Shown here piece by piece: positions 1-7,816 of a stretch of 64,000 nt of DNA. The number at the start of each line of letters is the position of its first letter. Position 1 is the first letter of the stretch. The stretch is from Croceibacterium mercuriale. Its GTDB lineage: Bacteria > Pseudomonadota > Alphaproteobacteria > Sphingomonadales > Sphingomonadaceae. The stretch lies in assembly GCF_000802385.1 (NCBI RefSeq), contig NZ_JTDN01000001.1, positions 1,743,501 to 1,807,500 of the forward strand, in the 5' to 3' direction. The notes beneath the pieces are model-generated. The model searched no databases. It was not told the origin of the DNA and saw only the letters and a list, made by a program, of their open reading frames with translations. Made by a program: the position numbers and the translations under genes.

Positions 1-373
1 TGCGGGTGACGGTGCGGCCGCTCAGGTCCGTTTCCACCCGCTTGCGCACCAGCGGCAGCAATTCGCCGAAAGTGCGGCAGCCATCAAACTTCAGCCCTTC
101 CTGCTGGGTGCGGAACACCGGGTGGTACCGGTACTGCTTGCGCCCCTTGTCGTCATAGCCGGTCGCCAGGATATGGCCGTTATCGGCCGGGCAGAACCAG
201 GTGTCGACATAGGCGGGCGGCAGGGCGATGCTGTTCAGCCGGTCGATCTCCGCCCGGTCCTTGATCCGTTCGCCCGTGGCATCGAAATAGGCCCACCCCC
301 TCCCCGCCTTGCGCCGGGTGATGCCTGGCAGCTCGTCATCGACAAAGATCAGGTTTGCGGGGGTGTTTGTCAT
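1..373 (-). CDS. DNA topoisomerase IB, N-terminal part (cut by window edge)
   Basis: The first 124 codons of a poxvirus-type (eukaryote-like) DNA topoisomerase IB, which relaxes supercoils through a 3'-phosphotyrosyl intermediate. The N-terminal domain is recognisable from the order GITRRKAGRGWAYF, then LPPAYVDTW, then DKGRKQYRYHP and FDGCRTFGELLPLVR. The catalytic domain with its tyrosine lies outside the window, so integrity cannot be judged. The ATG at 371-373 fits the family's usual start. The gene is divergent from the glutathione transferase gene with an 87-base gap. The family assignment is by motif recognition and is fairly secure. Confidence 0.85.
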   Translation of the reverse strand, partial: MTNTPANLIFVDDELPGITRRKAGRGWAYFDATGERIKDRAEIDRLNSIALPPAYVDTWFCPADNGHILATGYDDKGRKQYRYHPVFRTQQEGLKFDGCRTFGELLPLVRKRVETDLSGRTVTR

Positions 374-460
374 TGCTGCCGGTCAACGGCTGCCGCGCTC
401 TTGCGGTTCCACCGACGCCTCGCCAGATCGCGCGCCTAACAGCAAGGGACACCCTGCCCC

Positions 461-1330
461 ATGACCGATGCCTATACCCCGCCCGAAGTCTGGACCCATG
501 ATCCCGCCAATGGTGGCCGCTTCGCCGGCCTGAACCGCCCGACCGCCGGCGCGCGGGAGGACAAGGCGCTGCCTGTGGGCAAGCACCCGTTCCAGCTATA
601 CTCGCTGGGCACGCCCAACGGCATCAAGGTGACCACGATGCTGGAAGAACTGCTGGAAGCCGGCTTCGCCGAGGCGGAGTACGATGCCTGGCGCATCAGC
701 ATCATGGATGGCGACCAGTTCGGCAGCGGCTTTGTCGAGATCAATCCCAATTCCAAGATCCCCGCTTTGGTCGACCGCAGCGGGGTCCAGCCGGTTCCGG
801 TGTTCGAATCCGGCGCCATCCTGTTCTACTTGGCGGAGAAGTTCGACTTCCTGCTGCCAAGTGCCCAGCCGGCGCGGACGCAGGTGATGAGCTGGCTGAT
901 GTGGCAGATGGGCAGTGCCCCGCTGATCGGCGGCGGCTTTGGCCATTTCTACGCCTACGCGCCGGAGAAGTACAAATATCCGATCGACCGCTACGCCATG
1001 GAGACCAAGCGCCTGTTCGCCGTCGCCGATGCCCAGCTGGCGCGGCATGAATATCTGGCCGGCGCCGATTACAGCATCGCCGATGTGGCGGCCTATCCGT
1101 GGCTCGGCATGCTGTTCCATGGCGGCTACGGCGGGGCGGACGTGTTCCTGTCGCTGCACGAATACGAGCATGTCGCCCGCTGGGTAAAGGTGATCGACGC
1201 CCGGCCGGGCGCGATCCGCGGGCGGCTGGTCAACGCGGCCGAAGGGCTGGCGGAACGGCATGCGGCCAGCGATTTCGACACGCTGGACCCGGCCCTGCTT
1301 GCCCCCGTGCGCCAGCGTATCGCCAGCTGA
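461..1330 (+). CDS. yghU: YghU-type glutathione S-transferase (disulfide-bond oxidoreductase)
   Basis: A 289-residue cytosolic glutathione transferase of the Nu class, like Escherichia coli YghU, which reduces organic disulfides with glutathione. It starts with the long N-terminal extension typical of YghU (VWTHDPANGGRFAGLNRP), followed by the thioredoxin-like domain (LPVGKHPFQLYSLGTPNG, then NPNSKIPAL with the cis-proline, and VFESGAILFYLAEK with the ES pair that binds glutathione). The all-helical C-terminal domain contains GGGFGHFYAYAP. The start has a purine tract (AAGGGA) about 12 bases upstream. Length and motif order match E. coli YghU closely. It stands alone, followed by a tRNA gene. 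Confidence 0.92.
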   Translation: MTDAYTPPEVWTHDPANGGRFAGLNRPTAGAREDKALPVGKHPFQLYSLGTPNGIKVTTMLEELLEAGFAEAEYDAWRISIMDGDQFGSGFVEINPNSKIPALVDRSGVQPVPVFESGAILFYLAEKFDFLLPSAQPARTQVMSWLMWQMGSAPLIGGGFGHFYAYAPEKYKYPIDRYAMETKRLFAVADAQLARHEYLAGADYSIADVAAYPWLGMLFHGGYGGADVFLSLHEYEHVARWVKVIDARPGAIRGRLVNAAEGLAERHAASDFDTLDPALLAPVRQRIAS

Positions 1331-1391
1331 ACGATCTTGCACGGGCCGGGCGCTCCGCTATAGGGCGCCCTTGCCCGTGTTCGGGCGATGC

Positions 1392-1466
1392 TGGGGCGTA
1401 GCCAAGCGGTAAGGCACCGGTTTTTGGTACCGGCATGCGCAGGTTCGAATCCTGCCGCCCCAGCCA
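1392..1466 (+). tRNA. tRNA-Gln (anticodon TTG)
   Basis: A complete cloverleaf of 75 bases with encoded CCA. The 7-bp acceptor pairs TGGGGCG with CGCCCCA. The anticodon stem CCGGT/ACCGG encloses the loop TTTTGGT, which gives anticodon TTG. The T arm carries GGTTCGAATCC. It lies 61 bases after the glutathione transferase gene. Confidence 0.96.
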
Positions 1467-1490
1467 GTTCTCGCCCGCACGGTCCGCTTC

Positions 1491-2321
1491 TCACGAGCGG
1501 CGCTGCATGGCCTCCAGTTGCTTCTGGTCGTGGGAGCAGAAGATCGTCACCTCCGCGCCATGCTGCCGCTTCAGTTCCCGCAGGCGGTGCTGGTTGTCCA
1601 GCCGTTGCGCGCGATCGACCTCCATCATGGTCTGGTAGAAGCGCAGACCCGGGGTGCAGCGATGCCGGCGGGGGTCCATCTCTCCACGATAGAAGTAGGC
1701 ATCGCCCGCATTCAACACCCAGCCCGCGCCGGTCTGCACCGCCACGCCAGCGTGGCCCCAGGTGTGCCCGGGCAACGGCACCATCAGGATCTCCGGCGGC
1801 AGGCCATCCAGCGCGCGCACGCTGTCGAAGCCGAACCAGGTCTCTCCACCACCGGCATAGGTGCGCCAGTCGCGCACATCGTCCCACTGTACGGGCCGGT
1901 ACCGCCGCCGGGCGATGAAGCCGCGCCGGGTCCGCTCGGCCGCGTCGCGTTCCGCCTCCATCACGTGGACACGGGCATGCGGGAAGTCCTCCAGCCCGCC
2001 GGCATGGTCGAAATCCAGATGCGTCAGCACGATGTGCCGCACATCTTCCGGCCGGTAGCCCAGCGCGCGGACCTGATGGATGGCGGTCTCCTCCTCGCGG
2101 AACCGGATGTTCAGCAGCGCATGGAAGAACTTGCTGAGCCGGGGATGCGGGCGGCGCACATCCTGCATGCCGTAGCCGGTGTCGATCAGCACCAGACCGT
2201 CGCTGGTCTCGATCAGTTGCGCCACGCAGGGGATCAGCCCGAGTGGCCCCTTGCTGAACCCGTCGAACAAGGCGCCGCCGACCGGACAGTCCGTGCCGCA
2301 GCGAAGATAATGGATACGCAT
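1491..2321 (-). CDS. Metallo-beta-lactamase-fold hydrolase, N-acyl-homoserine-lactonase-like
   Basis: A 276-residue metallo-beta-lactamase-fold protein. The metal site is visible as HLDFDH (residues about 101-106), a variant of HxHxDH in which the second His is Asp. It is followed by a later His in LPGHTWGH and an Asp in NAGDAYFY. Overall pattern (CGTDCPVGGALFDGFSKG, then LIDTGYG) resembles the AttM/AiiB lactonase branch that opens quorum-sensing lactones. Many relatives act on other esters or lactones, so the substrate is an inference. No signal peptide is evident. It runs in the same direction as the upstream patatin gene, with a 41-base gap. Confidence 0.75.
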   Translation of the reverse strand: MRIHYLRCGTDCPVGGALFDGFSKGPLGLIPCVAQLIETSDGLVLIDTGYGMQDVRRPHPRLSKFFHALLNIRFREEETAIHQVRALGYRPEDVRHIVLTHLDFDHAGGLEDFPHARVHVMEAERDAAERTRRGFIARRRYRPVQWDDVRDWRTYAGGGETWFGFDSVRALDGLPPEILMVPLPGHTWGHAGVAVQTGAGWVLNAGDAYFYRGEMDPRRHRCTPGLRFYQTMMEVDRAQRLDNQHRLRELKRQHGAEVTIFCSHDQKQLEAMQRRS

Positions 2322-2362
2322 GGGTCATGGCCTCGCCTGTGAGTGCCTGACCAACCGGACGC

Positions 2363-3421
2363 TCAAGCGGGATGTTCCGCCTTTGCCTTTTGTTGATCCG
2401 GCAGGTGATGGACCTGCAGACCGGGCCCGCCGACGATGATCGTGCCGGACCGCAGCAGCGCCACCAGCGCGCCCCCGTCACGGTACCCCGCGTCCCAGCG
2501 GAAGCGGACGGAGGTGGGGGAGAAGTCCATCGCCTTGCCGGCCACCTCCGGCTGCTGGTCGGCATAGGTCAGGCACGCCAGCGTGACCGGCTGCCGGCCG
2601 CCGCCGTCGGCTGCGGAGGCGTAGCGTTCCTGCCAGCGGGTGATCGTGCGGCGGGACTGCACGGCGAAGATCAGGTCCTGCACCCGCTCTGCCGCCATGC
2701 CCAGAGTGCCGGGGCGCGCGCCAGCCGCCGGCAGCAGGTCGACGGCGATGCACAGGATCGGCCTCCCCGGCGGCGTGTCCAGCACCGGATCGAGCGGGAG
2801 GTTTGCCGCGATCCCGCCATCCACGAACAGTCGGCCATCGATCGCGATCGGCGGGAACGAGGGCGGCAGGGCGCCGCTGGCGCGGATATGGTCGATCCCG
2901 ATGGGGCCGCTACGGGTATCGAAGGTCACCTCCTCGCCCGTTTCCAGGTCCACAGCGGTCGCGGCATAGGGGATCGCTCCGCTGTTCAGCCGCTCCAGGT
3001 CGATCAGTTGCGCCAGCTGTGCCGCCATCGGCCGCGTATCGTAGATCGACGGCGGCGATGGCGAGAAGGCAGAGCTGCCCAGCGGCGCGAACATGCCGGG
3101 CCGGCCGGCCATAAGGTAGCCGATCGTGTCCCAGCTGCGGCGCCAGGTGTCATGCAGGCTGCCCGACCAGTCGCCATTGGCCAGGCCGGGGCGCCAGAAC
3201 TCGGCCAGTCGCACCAGTCGCCGGTCAGGTGCGTTGCCGGCGATGATGCCGCCATTCAGCGCCCCGATCGAGGCGCCGACGATCCGGTCCGGCAGGATGC
3301 CGGCCTCATGCAGCGCCTGGTAGACGCCCGCCTGATAGGCGCCGAGCGCGTTGCCCCCGCCCAGCACCAGCACGACATCGTGATCCATCCCGCCACCCGC
3401 TTCCGCATCGTCCATCGGCAT
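2363..3421 (-). CDS. Patatin-like phospholipase
   Basis: A 352-residue patatin-fold acyl hydrolase. It shows the oxyanion loop GGGNALGAYQAGV (about residues 21-33), the nucleophile elbow GASIG (Ser about 51) and the catalytic Asp in FVDGGIAANLP, so the Ser-Asp dyad is complete. There is no signal peptide, suggesting a cytosolic or secretion-system-independent enzyme; the lipid substrate is unknown. The first ATG at 3421 has GGGGA just upstream, but the Met two codons later has better spacing and is an equally good start. The gene begins directly downstream of tRNA-Arg on the same strand. Confidence 0.82.
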   Translation of the reverse strand: MPMDDAEAGGGMDHDVVLVLGGGNALGAYQAGVYQALHEAGILPDRIVGASIGALNGGIIAGNAPDRRLVRLAEFWRPGLANGDWSGSLHDTWRRSWDTIGYLMAGRPGMFAPLGSSAFSPSPPSIYDTRPMAAQLAQLIDLERLNSGAIPYAATAVDLETGEEVTFDTRSGPIGIDHIRASGALPPSFPPIAIDGRLFVDGGIAANLPLDPVLDTPPGRPILCIAVDLLPAAGARPGTLGMAAERVQDLIFAVQSRRTITRWQERYASAADGGGRQPVTLACLTYADQQPEVAGKAMDFSPTSVRFRWDAGYRDGGALVALLRSGTIIVGGPGLQVHHLPDQQKAKAEHPA

Positions 3422-3443
3422 GATCCCCGCAACTCTGTGGAAG

Positions 3444-3520
3444 TGGCGCGCCCGGCAGGACTCGAACCTGCAACTCCAAGCTTAGAAGGCTCGTGCTCTA
3501 TCCAGTTGAACTACGGGCGC
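3444..3520 (-). tRNA. tRNA-Arg (anticodon TCT)
   Basis: A 77-base cloverleaf on the minus strand with encoded CCA. The acceptor pairs GCGCCCG with CGGGCGC. The anticodon loop CTTCTAA gives anticodon TCT, and the T arm carries GGTTCGAGTCC. It decodes AGA, a rare codon in such a GC-rich genome. It lies between the patatin gene and the divergent transporter gene. Confidence 0.96.
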
Positions 3521-3584
3521 GCGCTGGCCTGCGGCCTTAGCCACGCTTTGCGCCCGCTGCAATTGCGGGCTATGACCGTGCCCC

Positions 3585-4319
3585 ATGCAGGGGAAGATGC
3601 AGCGGCTGGACGGGCAGGCGGGAGCACGCGCCGCGTTCCGCTATTACGATCTGGTCATGGCCGCGTTTGTTGCCATCCTGCTGCTGTCCAACATCATCGG
3701 CGCGGCCAAGCCCAGCTACGTGACACTGCCGGACGGCACGATGTGGTCGTTCGGCGCGGGCGTGCTGTTCTTCCCGGTCAGCTACATCATCGGCGACGTG
3801 CTGACGGAGGTCTACGGCTTTGCCCGTGCGCGGCGGGTGATCTGGACCGGCACGGCCGCACTGCTGTTCATGGCGCTGATGGCGGCGGTGGTGGTCGCGC
3901 TGCCGGCGTCGCCCGGCTGGCCGGGGCAGGCGGCTTACGAATTCGTGTTCGGCAGCACCTGGCGCATCGTTGGCGCATCGATCGTGGCATTCTGGTGCGG
4001 GGAGTTCGTGAACAGCCTGGTGCTTGCCAAGCTGAAACTGGCCACCGGTGGCCGCCTGCTATGGCTGCGCACCATCGGGTCGACACTGGTGGGACAGGGG
4101 GTGGACAGCCTGCTGTTCTACCCGCTCGCCTTCTGGGGCCTGGCCGGCTGGCCGCCGGAACAACTGGGGCAGGTGATCCTGTCGCAATGGCTGATCAAGT
4201 CAGGGTGGGAGGCGTTGCTGACGCCGGTGACCTATGCGGTCGTCGGCTTTCTGAAGCGGCGCGAAGGGGTGGAGGTGTTCGATACCGGCACCGATTTCTC
4301 CCCCTTCGCGCGAGGCTGA
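3585..4319 (+). CDS. Queuosine precursor transporter (YhhQ/VUT family)
   Basis: A 244-residue inner-membrane protein of the YhhQ family, which imports 7-cyano/7-aminomethyl-7-deazaguanine for queuosine tRNA modification. Several hydrophobic helices are visible. Conserved family motifs are present: ILLLSNIIGAAK, FPVSYIIGDVLTEVYGFARARRVIW and the C-terminal half with WCGEFVNSLVLAKLK and GVDSLLFYPLAFWG. Two starts are possible: 3585 has no clear ribosome binding site, while the ATG at 3597 follows AGGGGA but very closely. Convergent with the pspC gene, 7 bases apart. Confidence 0.88.
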   Translation: MQGKMQRLDGQAGARAAFRYYDLVMAAFVAILLLSNIIGAAKPSYVTLPDGTMWSFGAGVLFFPVSYIIGDVLTEVYGFARARRVIWTGTAALLFMALMAAVVVALPASPGWPGQAAYEFVFGSTWRIVGASIVAFWCGEFVNSLVLAKLKLATGGRLLWLRTIGSTLVGQGVDSLLFYPLAFWGLAGWPPEQLGQVILSQWLIKSGWEALLTPVTYAVVGFLKRREGVEVFDTGTDFSPFARG

Positions 4320-4326
4320 CGCCGCC

Positions 4327-4530
4327 TCACTTCACCAGCAGCGCGATGGCCAGGTAGATCAGGATGAAGCTGCCGAAGCCGACCAGCGTGCCGATGACGA
4401 ACAGCAGGCGTATCCACAACGGATCGACTTCGAACCGGTTCGCCAGCCCGGCGCAGACGCCCATCAGCTTGCCGTTGGCCTTGTCCAGCCGCAGCCCGGC
4501 GCCATGTCCGTGGGGTTCGAGCGCGCTCAT
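4327..4530 (-). CDS. Stand-alone PspC-domain membrane protein
   Basis: A 67-residue protein that is essentially one PspC domain: KLMGVCAGLANRFEVDPLWIRLLFV followed by a hydrophobic segment (residues about 44-65). PspC proteins sit in the inner membrane and, in enterobacteria, act with PspA/B in the envelope-stress response. This one lacks the C-terminal regulatory part of enterobacterial PspC, and no pspA or pspB lies nearby. Its ATG overlaps the stop codon of the preceding small gene (ATGA), so translation is probably coupled. It is the last gene of a three-gene unit preceded by a sigma-54-like promoter. Confidence 0.85.
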   Translation of the reverse strand: MSALEPHGHGAGLRLDKANGKLMGVCAGLANRFEVDPLWIRLLFVIGTLVGFGSFILIYLAIALLVK

Positions 4531-4667
4531 GCCTGCACCTCGACATTGGCGGCCTGCGTGGCATCCTGCGCCGGCGGAGCGAAGCTGCCGAACAGCAGGG
4601 TCGCGGTGATCGCCAGCGCGCCGAGGGCGGCAAAGGACTGGCGGGCGAGGTCGGAGGTCTGTGTCAT
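4527..4667 (-). CDS. Small single-span membrane protein A, paralogue of the next gene
   Basis: A 46-residue protein with no recognised family. Its sequence runs MTQTSDLARQSFAALGALA, then ITATLLFGSFAPPA, then an Ala/Gln-rich tail ending NVEVQA. The middle is one hydrophobic segment (about residues 12-30), so it is predicted to be a tiny membrane or exported protein. AGGAAAG lies about 10 bases before the ATG. It aligns without gaps to the neighbouring upstream gene, identical at about 28 of the first 38 positions, including an unbroken 15-residue block. It overlaps the pspC start by 4 bases. Conservation between the copies argues that it is translated. Confidence 0.72.
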   Translation of the reverse strand: MTQTSDLARQSFAALGALAITATLLFGSFAPPAQDATQAANVEVQA

Positions 4668-4713
4668 GGTCGTGGTCTTTCCTGTCTGATGTCGGCGGAG
4701 CGGTCGGGTGGGA

Positions 4714-4857
4714 TCAGGCCAGCACTTCGGTGGTGACGATGCCCTGCGTGGTATCGGTTGCCGGCGGCGCGAAGCTGCCGAACAGCAGCGTGGCGGTGAT
4801 CGCGAACGCGCCGATTGCGGCGAAGGTCTGCTGGGCGAAGGTGGGGTTCTGGGTCAT
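4714..4857 (-). CDS. Small single-span membrane protein B, first gene of the pspC unit
   Basis: A 47-residue protein of unknown family, paralogous to the gene that follows it. It begins MTQNPTFAQQTFAAIGAFA and continues with the shared core ITATLLFGSFAPPA, then a Thr-rich tail ending TTEVLA. One transmembrane segment is predicted. AAGGA lies about 10 bases upstream of the ATG. The two copies are 46 bases apart and differ mainly in residues 4-7 and the tail, as expected for an old tandem duplication under selection. The putative -24/-12 promoter lies about 55-70 bases upstream. Function unknown; the operon context suggests envelope stress (inference). Confidence 0.72.
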   Translation of the reverse strand: MTQNPTFAQQTFAAIGAFAITATLLFGSFAPPATDTTQGIVTTEVLA

Positions 4858-4911
4858 TGTCGTGGGTCCTTGTTGCTGGGCAGCGGGTCATCCGTGCCAT
4901 GCCCAGGACAT

Positions 4912-4927
4912 TGCATGGGGCGTGCCA
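4912..4927 (-). promoter_or_regulatory. Putative sigma-54 (-24/-12) promoter of the small-peptide/pspC unit
   Basis: On the minus strand the sequence reads TGGCACGCCCCATGCA. It matches the sigma-54 consensus TGGCACG-N4-TTGCA at 11 of 12 specified bases, with the invariant GG and GC exactly ten bases apart. The expected transcription start (about 4900) lies some 45 bases before the first small gene. An A/T-richer stretch (4927-4960) lies upstream. Enterobacterial psp operons are sigma-54 dependent, which makes the coincidence with a PspC gene notable. Whether this organism has RpoN or a PspF-type activator cannot be seen here. Confidence 0.45.
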
Positions 4928-5082
4928 GTTTTTCTTTCACCAGCATTAACAACCCTTTGACCTGAAACGCCGGAAGGCGTCACGGTAAGCTCCGCTCCGC
5001 CTTGGTAAAATTCACCAACTAGTAGGACGGCAAAGTTTACCCTATTGCCGGAACGCGCCAGCCTCTAGCGCGATGCCACCTC

Positions 5083-6174
5083 ATGCTCGACCGCATCACC
5101 CTGACCGGTTTCCGCAATCACCACGGCACCACGCTGGCGGGCACGCGCCGCATCAACCTGCTGGTGGGGGATAACGGGGCCGGCAAGACCAACGTGCTGG
5201 AGGCAGTGTCGCTGCTGGCGCCCGGCCGCGGCCTGCGCCGCGCCGCCTTGCCGGACATGGCAGCGGACGGATCGGTCACCGGCTTCACGGTCAGCGCACA
5301 GCTGTCGCATCCGGCGGGGGAGCCGGTCCAGCTGGGTACGGGGACCAGCGCGGAGCAGCCGGGCCGGCGGCTGGTGCAGGTCAACGGCGCGCCAAGCAGC
5401 GCCGCCCAGCTGGGCGAATGGCTGGCTATCGCCTGGCTGACCCCGGCGATGGACCGGCTGTTCGCCGACAGTGCCGGGGCCCGCCGCCGCTACATGGACC
5501 GGCTCGCCGTGGCGCTGCACCCCGGTCATGCCGCGATCGCCACCCGCTATGATCGCGCATTGCGGGAGCGTAACCGCCTGCTGGCATCGCCCGACATGCC
5601 AGAGGGCCGCTGGCTGGATGCGGTGGAGGCGCAGCTGGCGCAGGCCGGCGCCATGCTGGGAGCAACGCGGGCGCTGCTGGTGGAACAGCTCGGCACCGCG
5701 CTCGCCACCATGCCCGATGCCCCCTTCGCCCGCCCCGACCTCGCCTATGCACCCGGCGGCCCCCTGACGGCCGAGGCGCTGGCGGCAGACCTCGCCCGTC
5801 ACCGGCCACGAGACCGCGCGGCACAGCGCACGCTGATCGGGCCCCATCGGGATGATCTGCAGGTGACGCATGCTGCCAAGGGGATGCCGGCGGCGCTTGG
5901 TTCGACCGGGGAGCAGAAGGCGATGCTGATCGCGCTGACGCTGGCCCACGCCGGTCTGCTGACGGCGGAAGCGGCGGGTGGACGCCCGGGCGTGCTGCTG
6001 CTGGACGAGGTTGCCGCGCATCTGGATCCGCTGCGGCGGGAGGCCCTGTTCGACCTGCTGCGCGGTTTCGCGGGTCAGGTCTGGCTCACGGGCACGGAGC
6101 CGGCGCCATTCGATGGCGTGCTGGCGGAAGCGGCCGGCTGGCAGGTCACTGCCGGCGCGGCCGTTCCGTTGTAG
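5083..6174 (+). CDS. recF: DNA replication/repair protein RecF
   Basis: A 363-residue SMC-like ATPase that helps load RecA at gapped DNA together with RecO and RecR. It has the Walker A motif GDNGAGKT (residues 29-36) directly after the RecF-type N-terminus RITLTGFRNH. A central coiled-coil/arm region with RRRYMDRLAVALHPGHA follows. Further on are IGPHRDDLQV, the signature-like GSTGEQKAMLIALTLA, and the Walker B/D-loop LLLDEVAAHLD. Length fits the family. No dnaA or dnaN neighbour is present, so this is not the common replication-origin arrangement. A GC-rich hairpin follows the stop. Confidence 0.95.
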   Translation: MLDRITLTGFRNHHGTTLAGTRRINLLVGDNGAGKTNVLEAVSLLAPGRGLRRAALPDMAADGSVTGFTVSAQLSHPAGEPVQLGTGTSAEQPGRRLVQVNGAPSSAAQLGEWLAIAWLTPAMDRLFADSAGARRRYMDRLAVALHPGHAAIATRYDRALRERNRLLASPDMPEGRWLDAVEAQLAQAGAMLGATRALLVEQLGTALATMPDAPFARPDLAYAPGGPLTAEALAADLARHRPRDRAAQRTLIGPHRDDLQVTHAAKGMPAALGSTGEQKAMLIALTLAHAGLLTAEAAGGRPGVLLLDEVAAHLDPLRREALFDLLRGFAGQVWLTGTEPAPFDGVLAEAAGWQVTAGAAVPL

Positions 6175-6180
6175 AAGAGC

Positions 6181-6206
6181 GGGCGGTCACCGACCGGCGA
6201 CCGCCC
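6181..6206. terminator. GC-rich hairpin between convergent recF and isomerase genes
   Basis: GGGCGGTC and GACCGCCC form a perfect 8-bp stem around a 10-base loop, 6 bases after the recF stop and 13 bases before the stop of the convergent gene. There is no T-run on either side, so Rho-independent termination is only suggested by position and stem strength. Confidence 0.45.
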
Positions 6207-6219
6207 TGCCCCGACTGGC

Positions 6220-6879
6220 TCAGGCGTCGGCGAGCGCCGGCGCTCCGACCAGACCCTTGATGTACTCGACGATGCCGGCATCCGTGGCGTTGGCGAAGAA
6301 ATGCTCCTGGAACTTCTCGCCGGCGACGGTGGCCTTCAGCAGATCCTGGTCGATCTCCTTCAGCACGGTCAGCATGTCGCGGCAGGTGATCGCCTTCAGG
6401 TCCTTCAGGATGCCGCGGTTCTTGGCCATGATCTCGGCCCGCTCCTTGGGGTAGCCCAGGCCGCGCTCGCCTTCGAACAGCTTCTTGTACACGTCCTGCA
6501 GGTTCAGCTCGGCCGCCCAGCCGAAGCCCTTGGCATAGGGCATGGAGATGGCGTTGCCGTCATTGATCTGGCCGAACAGGAAGGCGTCGGTCGGATCGAT
6601 GATCAGGCCGCAGAACACGCCGGGCATGGCGTTGCAGGCCAGCATGGAACCGGTGCCGGTGCCGCAGCCGGTAACGACGAAGTCGGCGGCGCCGCTGTTC
6701 AGCAGGATGCCGGTCAGCAGGCCGTTCATGACATAGGTCAGCGATGCCTTGTCCTCGGCCGCGTACATTCCGTAGTGGAACACTTCATGGCCCAGCGGCT
6801 CGACCACGGTGGTCAGCGCGTCATGGATGGTCGCGCTCTTGGCGGCCTGGCTGTTCTCGACGATGAGAGCGATCTTCAT
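6220..6879 (-). CDS. RpiB/LacA/LacB-family sugar-phosphate isomerase
   Basis: A 219-residue member of the RpiB/LacAB family, which interconverts phosphorylated aldoses and ketoses. The N-terminus MKIALIVENSQAAK carries the family's nucleotide-like fold. The active-site loop VTGCGTGTGSMLACNAMPG contains the catalytic Cys and the anion-binding GTG. The protein is about 70 residues longer than E. coli RpiB and belongs to the long branch of the family, whose sugar substrate is not settled. The start at 6879 is preceded by AAGGGG at good spacing and removes an implausible Arg/Pro-rich extension. Confidence 0.82.
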   Translation of the reverse strand: MKIALIVENSQAAKSATIHDALTTVVEPLGHEVFHYGMYAAEDKASLTYVMNGLLTGILLNSGAADFVVTGCGTGTGSMLACNAMPGVFCGLIIDPTDAFLFGQINDGNAISMPYAKGFGWAAELNLQDVYKKLFEGERGLGYPKERAEIMAKNRGILKDLKAITCRDMLTVLKEIDQDLLKATVAGEKFQEHFFANATDAGIVEYIKGLVGAPALADA

Positions 6880-6971
6880 AGGTAATCCCCTTGGCAGGAT
6901 GGTGGGAAGCGGCCCGGCCCAGTGTCGGGCGCTCGCCCGCAGCAATGTAAGGTAACCGGTGTCTGAGCGTG

Positions 6972-7000
6972 GCTATGCCATTTTTTACCACTTTGTGCAA
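6972..7000 (-). promoter_or_regulatory. Possible sigma-70 promoter for the isomerase gene
   Basis: On the minus strand, TTGCAC (-35) is separated by a 17-base A-rich spacer from CATAGC (-10). The predicted start would leave a leader of about 85-90 bases before the ATG at 6879. The -10 box is poor, so this is tentative. Confidence 0.3.
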
Positions 7001-7050
7001 TGCCGCAGGCCCGATTGCGTGACGGGTCGTGGCCCGGCCCGGCCCACCCG

Positions 7051-7752
7051 TCACTCGGGCTGGGGCACGGCCGCGGCAACCTCGTCCACGGTGGCGGCGA
7101 CCATCGCCTCGATCCCCTGGGCCGTGGGATGCACGCGGTCGGGCTGGATCAGTTGCGGCCGGTTCCAGACCGATTCCAGGAAGAACGGCACCAGCTCCGC
7201 ATCGTAGTCGCGCGCCAGGTCAGGATAGATCGCGTCGAACGCGCCCTGATACTGCGCGCCCAGGTTCGGCGGTGCGCGCAGGCCCATCAGCAGGACGGGA
7301 ATGTCGCGCTTCTGCATTTCCTCCAGGATGGCCTGCAGATTGGCGCGCGTCTGTGCCGGCGGCAGCTGGCGCAGCAGGTCGTTGCCGCCCAGCTCCACGA
7401 TCGCGAGGTCGTAATCGCCGCCATTCTCCAGCGTGAATGGCAGGCGTTGCAGCCCGGCCTGCGTGGTGTCGCCGGACACGCCGGCATTGGTCACCCGCGC
7501 ATTGATGCCCCGTGCGCGCAACGCGACCTCCAGCCGGGCGGGATAGCTCTCGCCCTCCTTCAGGCCATAGCCGGCGAACAGGCTGTCGCCGAAGGCCAGG
7601 ATGCGCCGTTCCGGCCCGGTGATCGCGGGCATGGGATCGTCGGGCGAGATGCTGGCGGAAGGTTGCGGCGCGGGCGCCGGCTCCGCGCTGCAGGCCGCCA
7701 GCCCGCCAGTCGCCGCCATGCCCAGCATCAATCCCGCCACCTGCTTCACCAT
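7051..7752 (-). CDS. TesA-like arylesterase/lysophospholipase, lipoprotein
   Basis: A 233-residue SGNH hydrolase. It begins with a lipoprotein signal (hydrophobic stretch ending GLAAC, Cys about 21), so it is predicted to be anchored in the envelope. The four SGNH blocks are visible: AFGDSLFAGYG (nucleophile Ser about 57), SGDTTQAG, VELGGNDLLR and the C-terminal catalytic pair in DRVHPTAQG. It resembles E. coli TesA (thioesterase I/protease I). In E. coli tesA is divergent from ybbA-ybbP, and the same divergent arrangement with an ABC exporter is conserved here, 64 bases apart. Confidence 0.88.
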   Translation of the reverse strand: MVKQVAGLMLGMAATGGLAACSAEPAPAPQPSASISPDDPMPAITGPERRILAFGDSLFAGYGLKEGESYPARLEVALRARGINARVTNAGVSGDTTQAGLQRLPFTLENGGDYDLAIVELGGNDLLRQLPPAQTRANLQAILEEMQKRDIPVLLMGLRAPPNLGAQYQGAFDAIYPDLARDYDAELVPFFLESVWNRPQLIQPDRVHPTAQGIEAMVAATVDEVAAAVPQPE

Positions 7753-7816
7753 CTGCCACTCCGCGACCCGACGAGTTCACCTTGCCGGTGCCCTTTAGCT
7801 ATGCCATCGCCCGGCC

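Noticed and set aside
4928-5082. Possible replication origin next to recF
   Set aside because: There is no dnaA or dnaN neighbour, no cluster of DnaA boxes and no clear AT-rich unwinding element; imperfect GGTAAA/TTTACC repeats alone are not enough.
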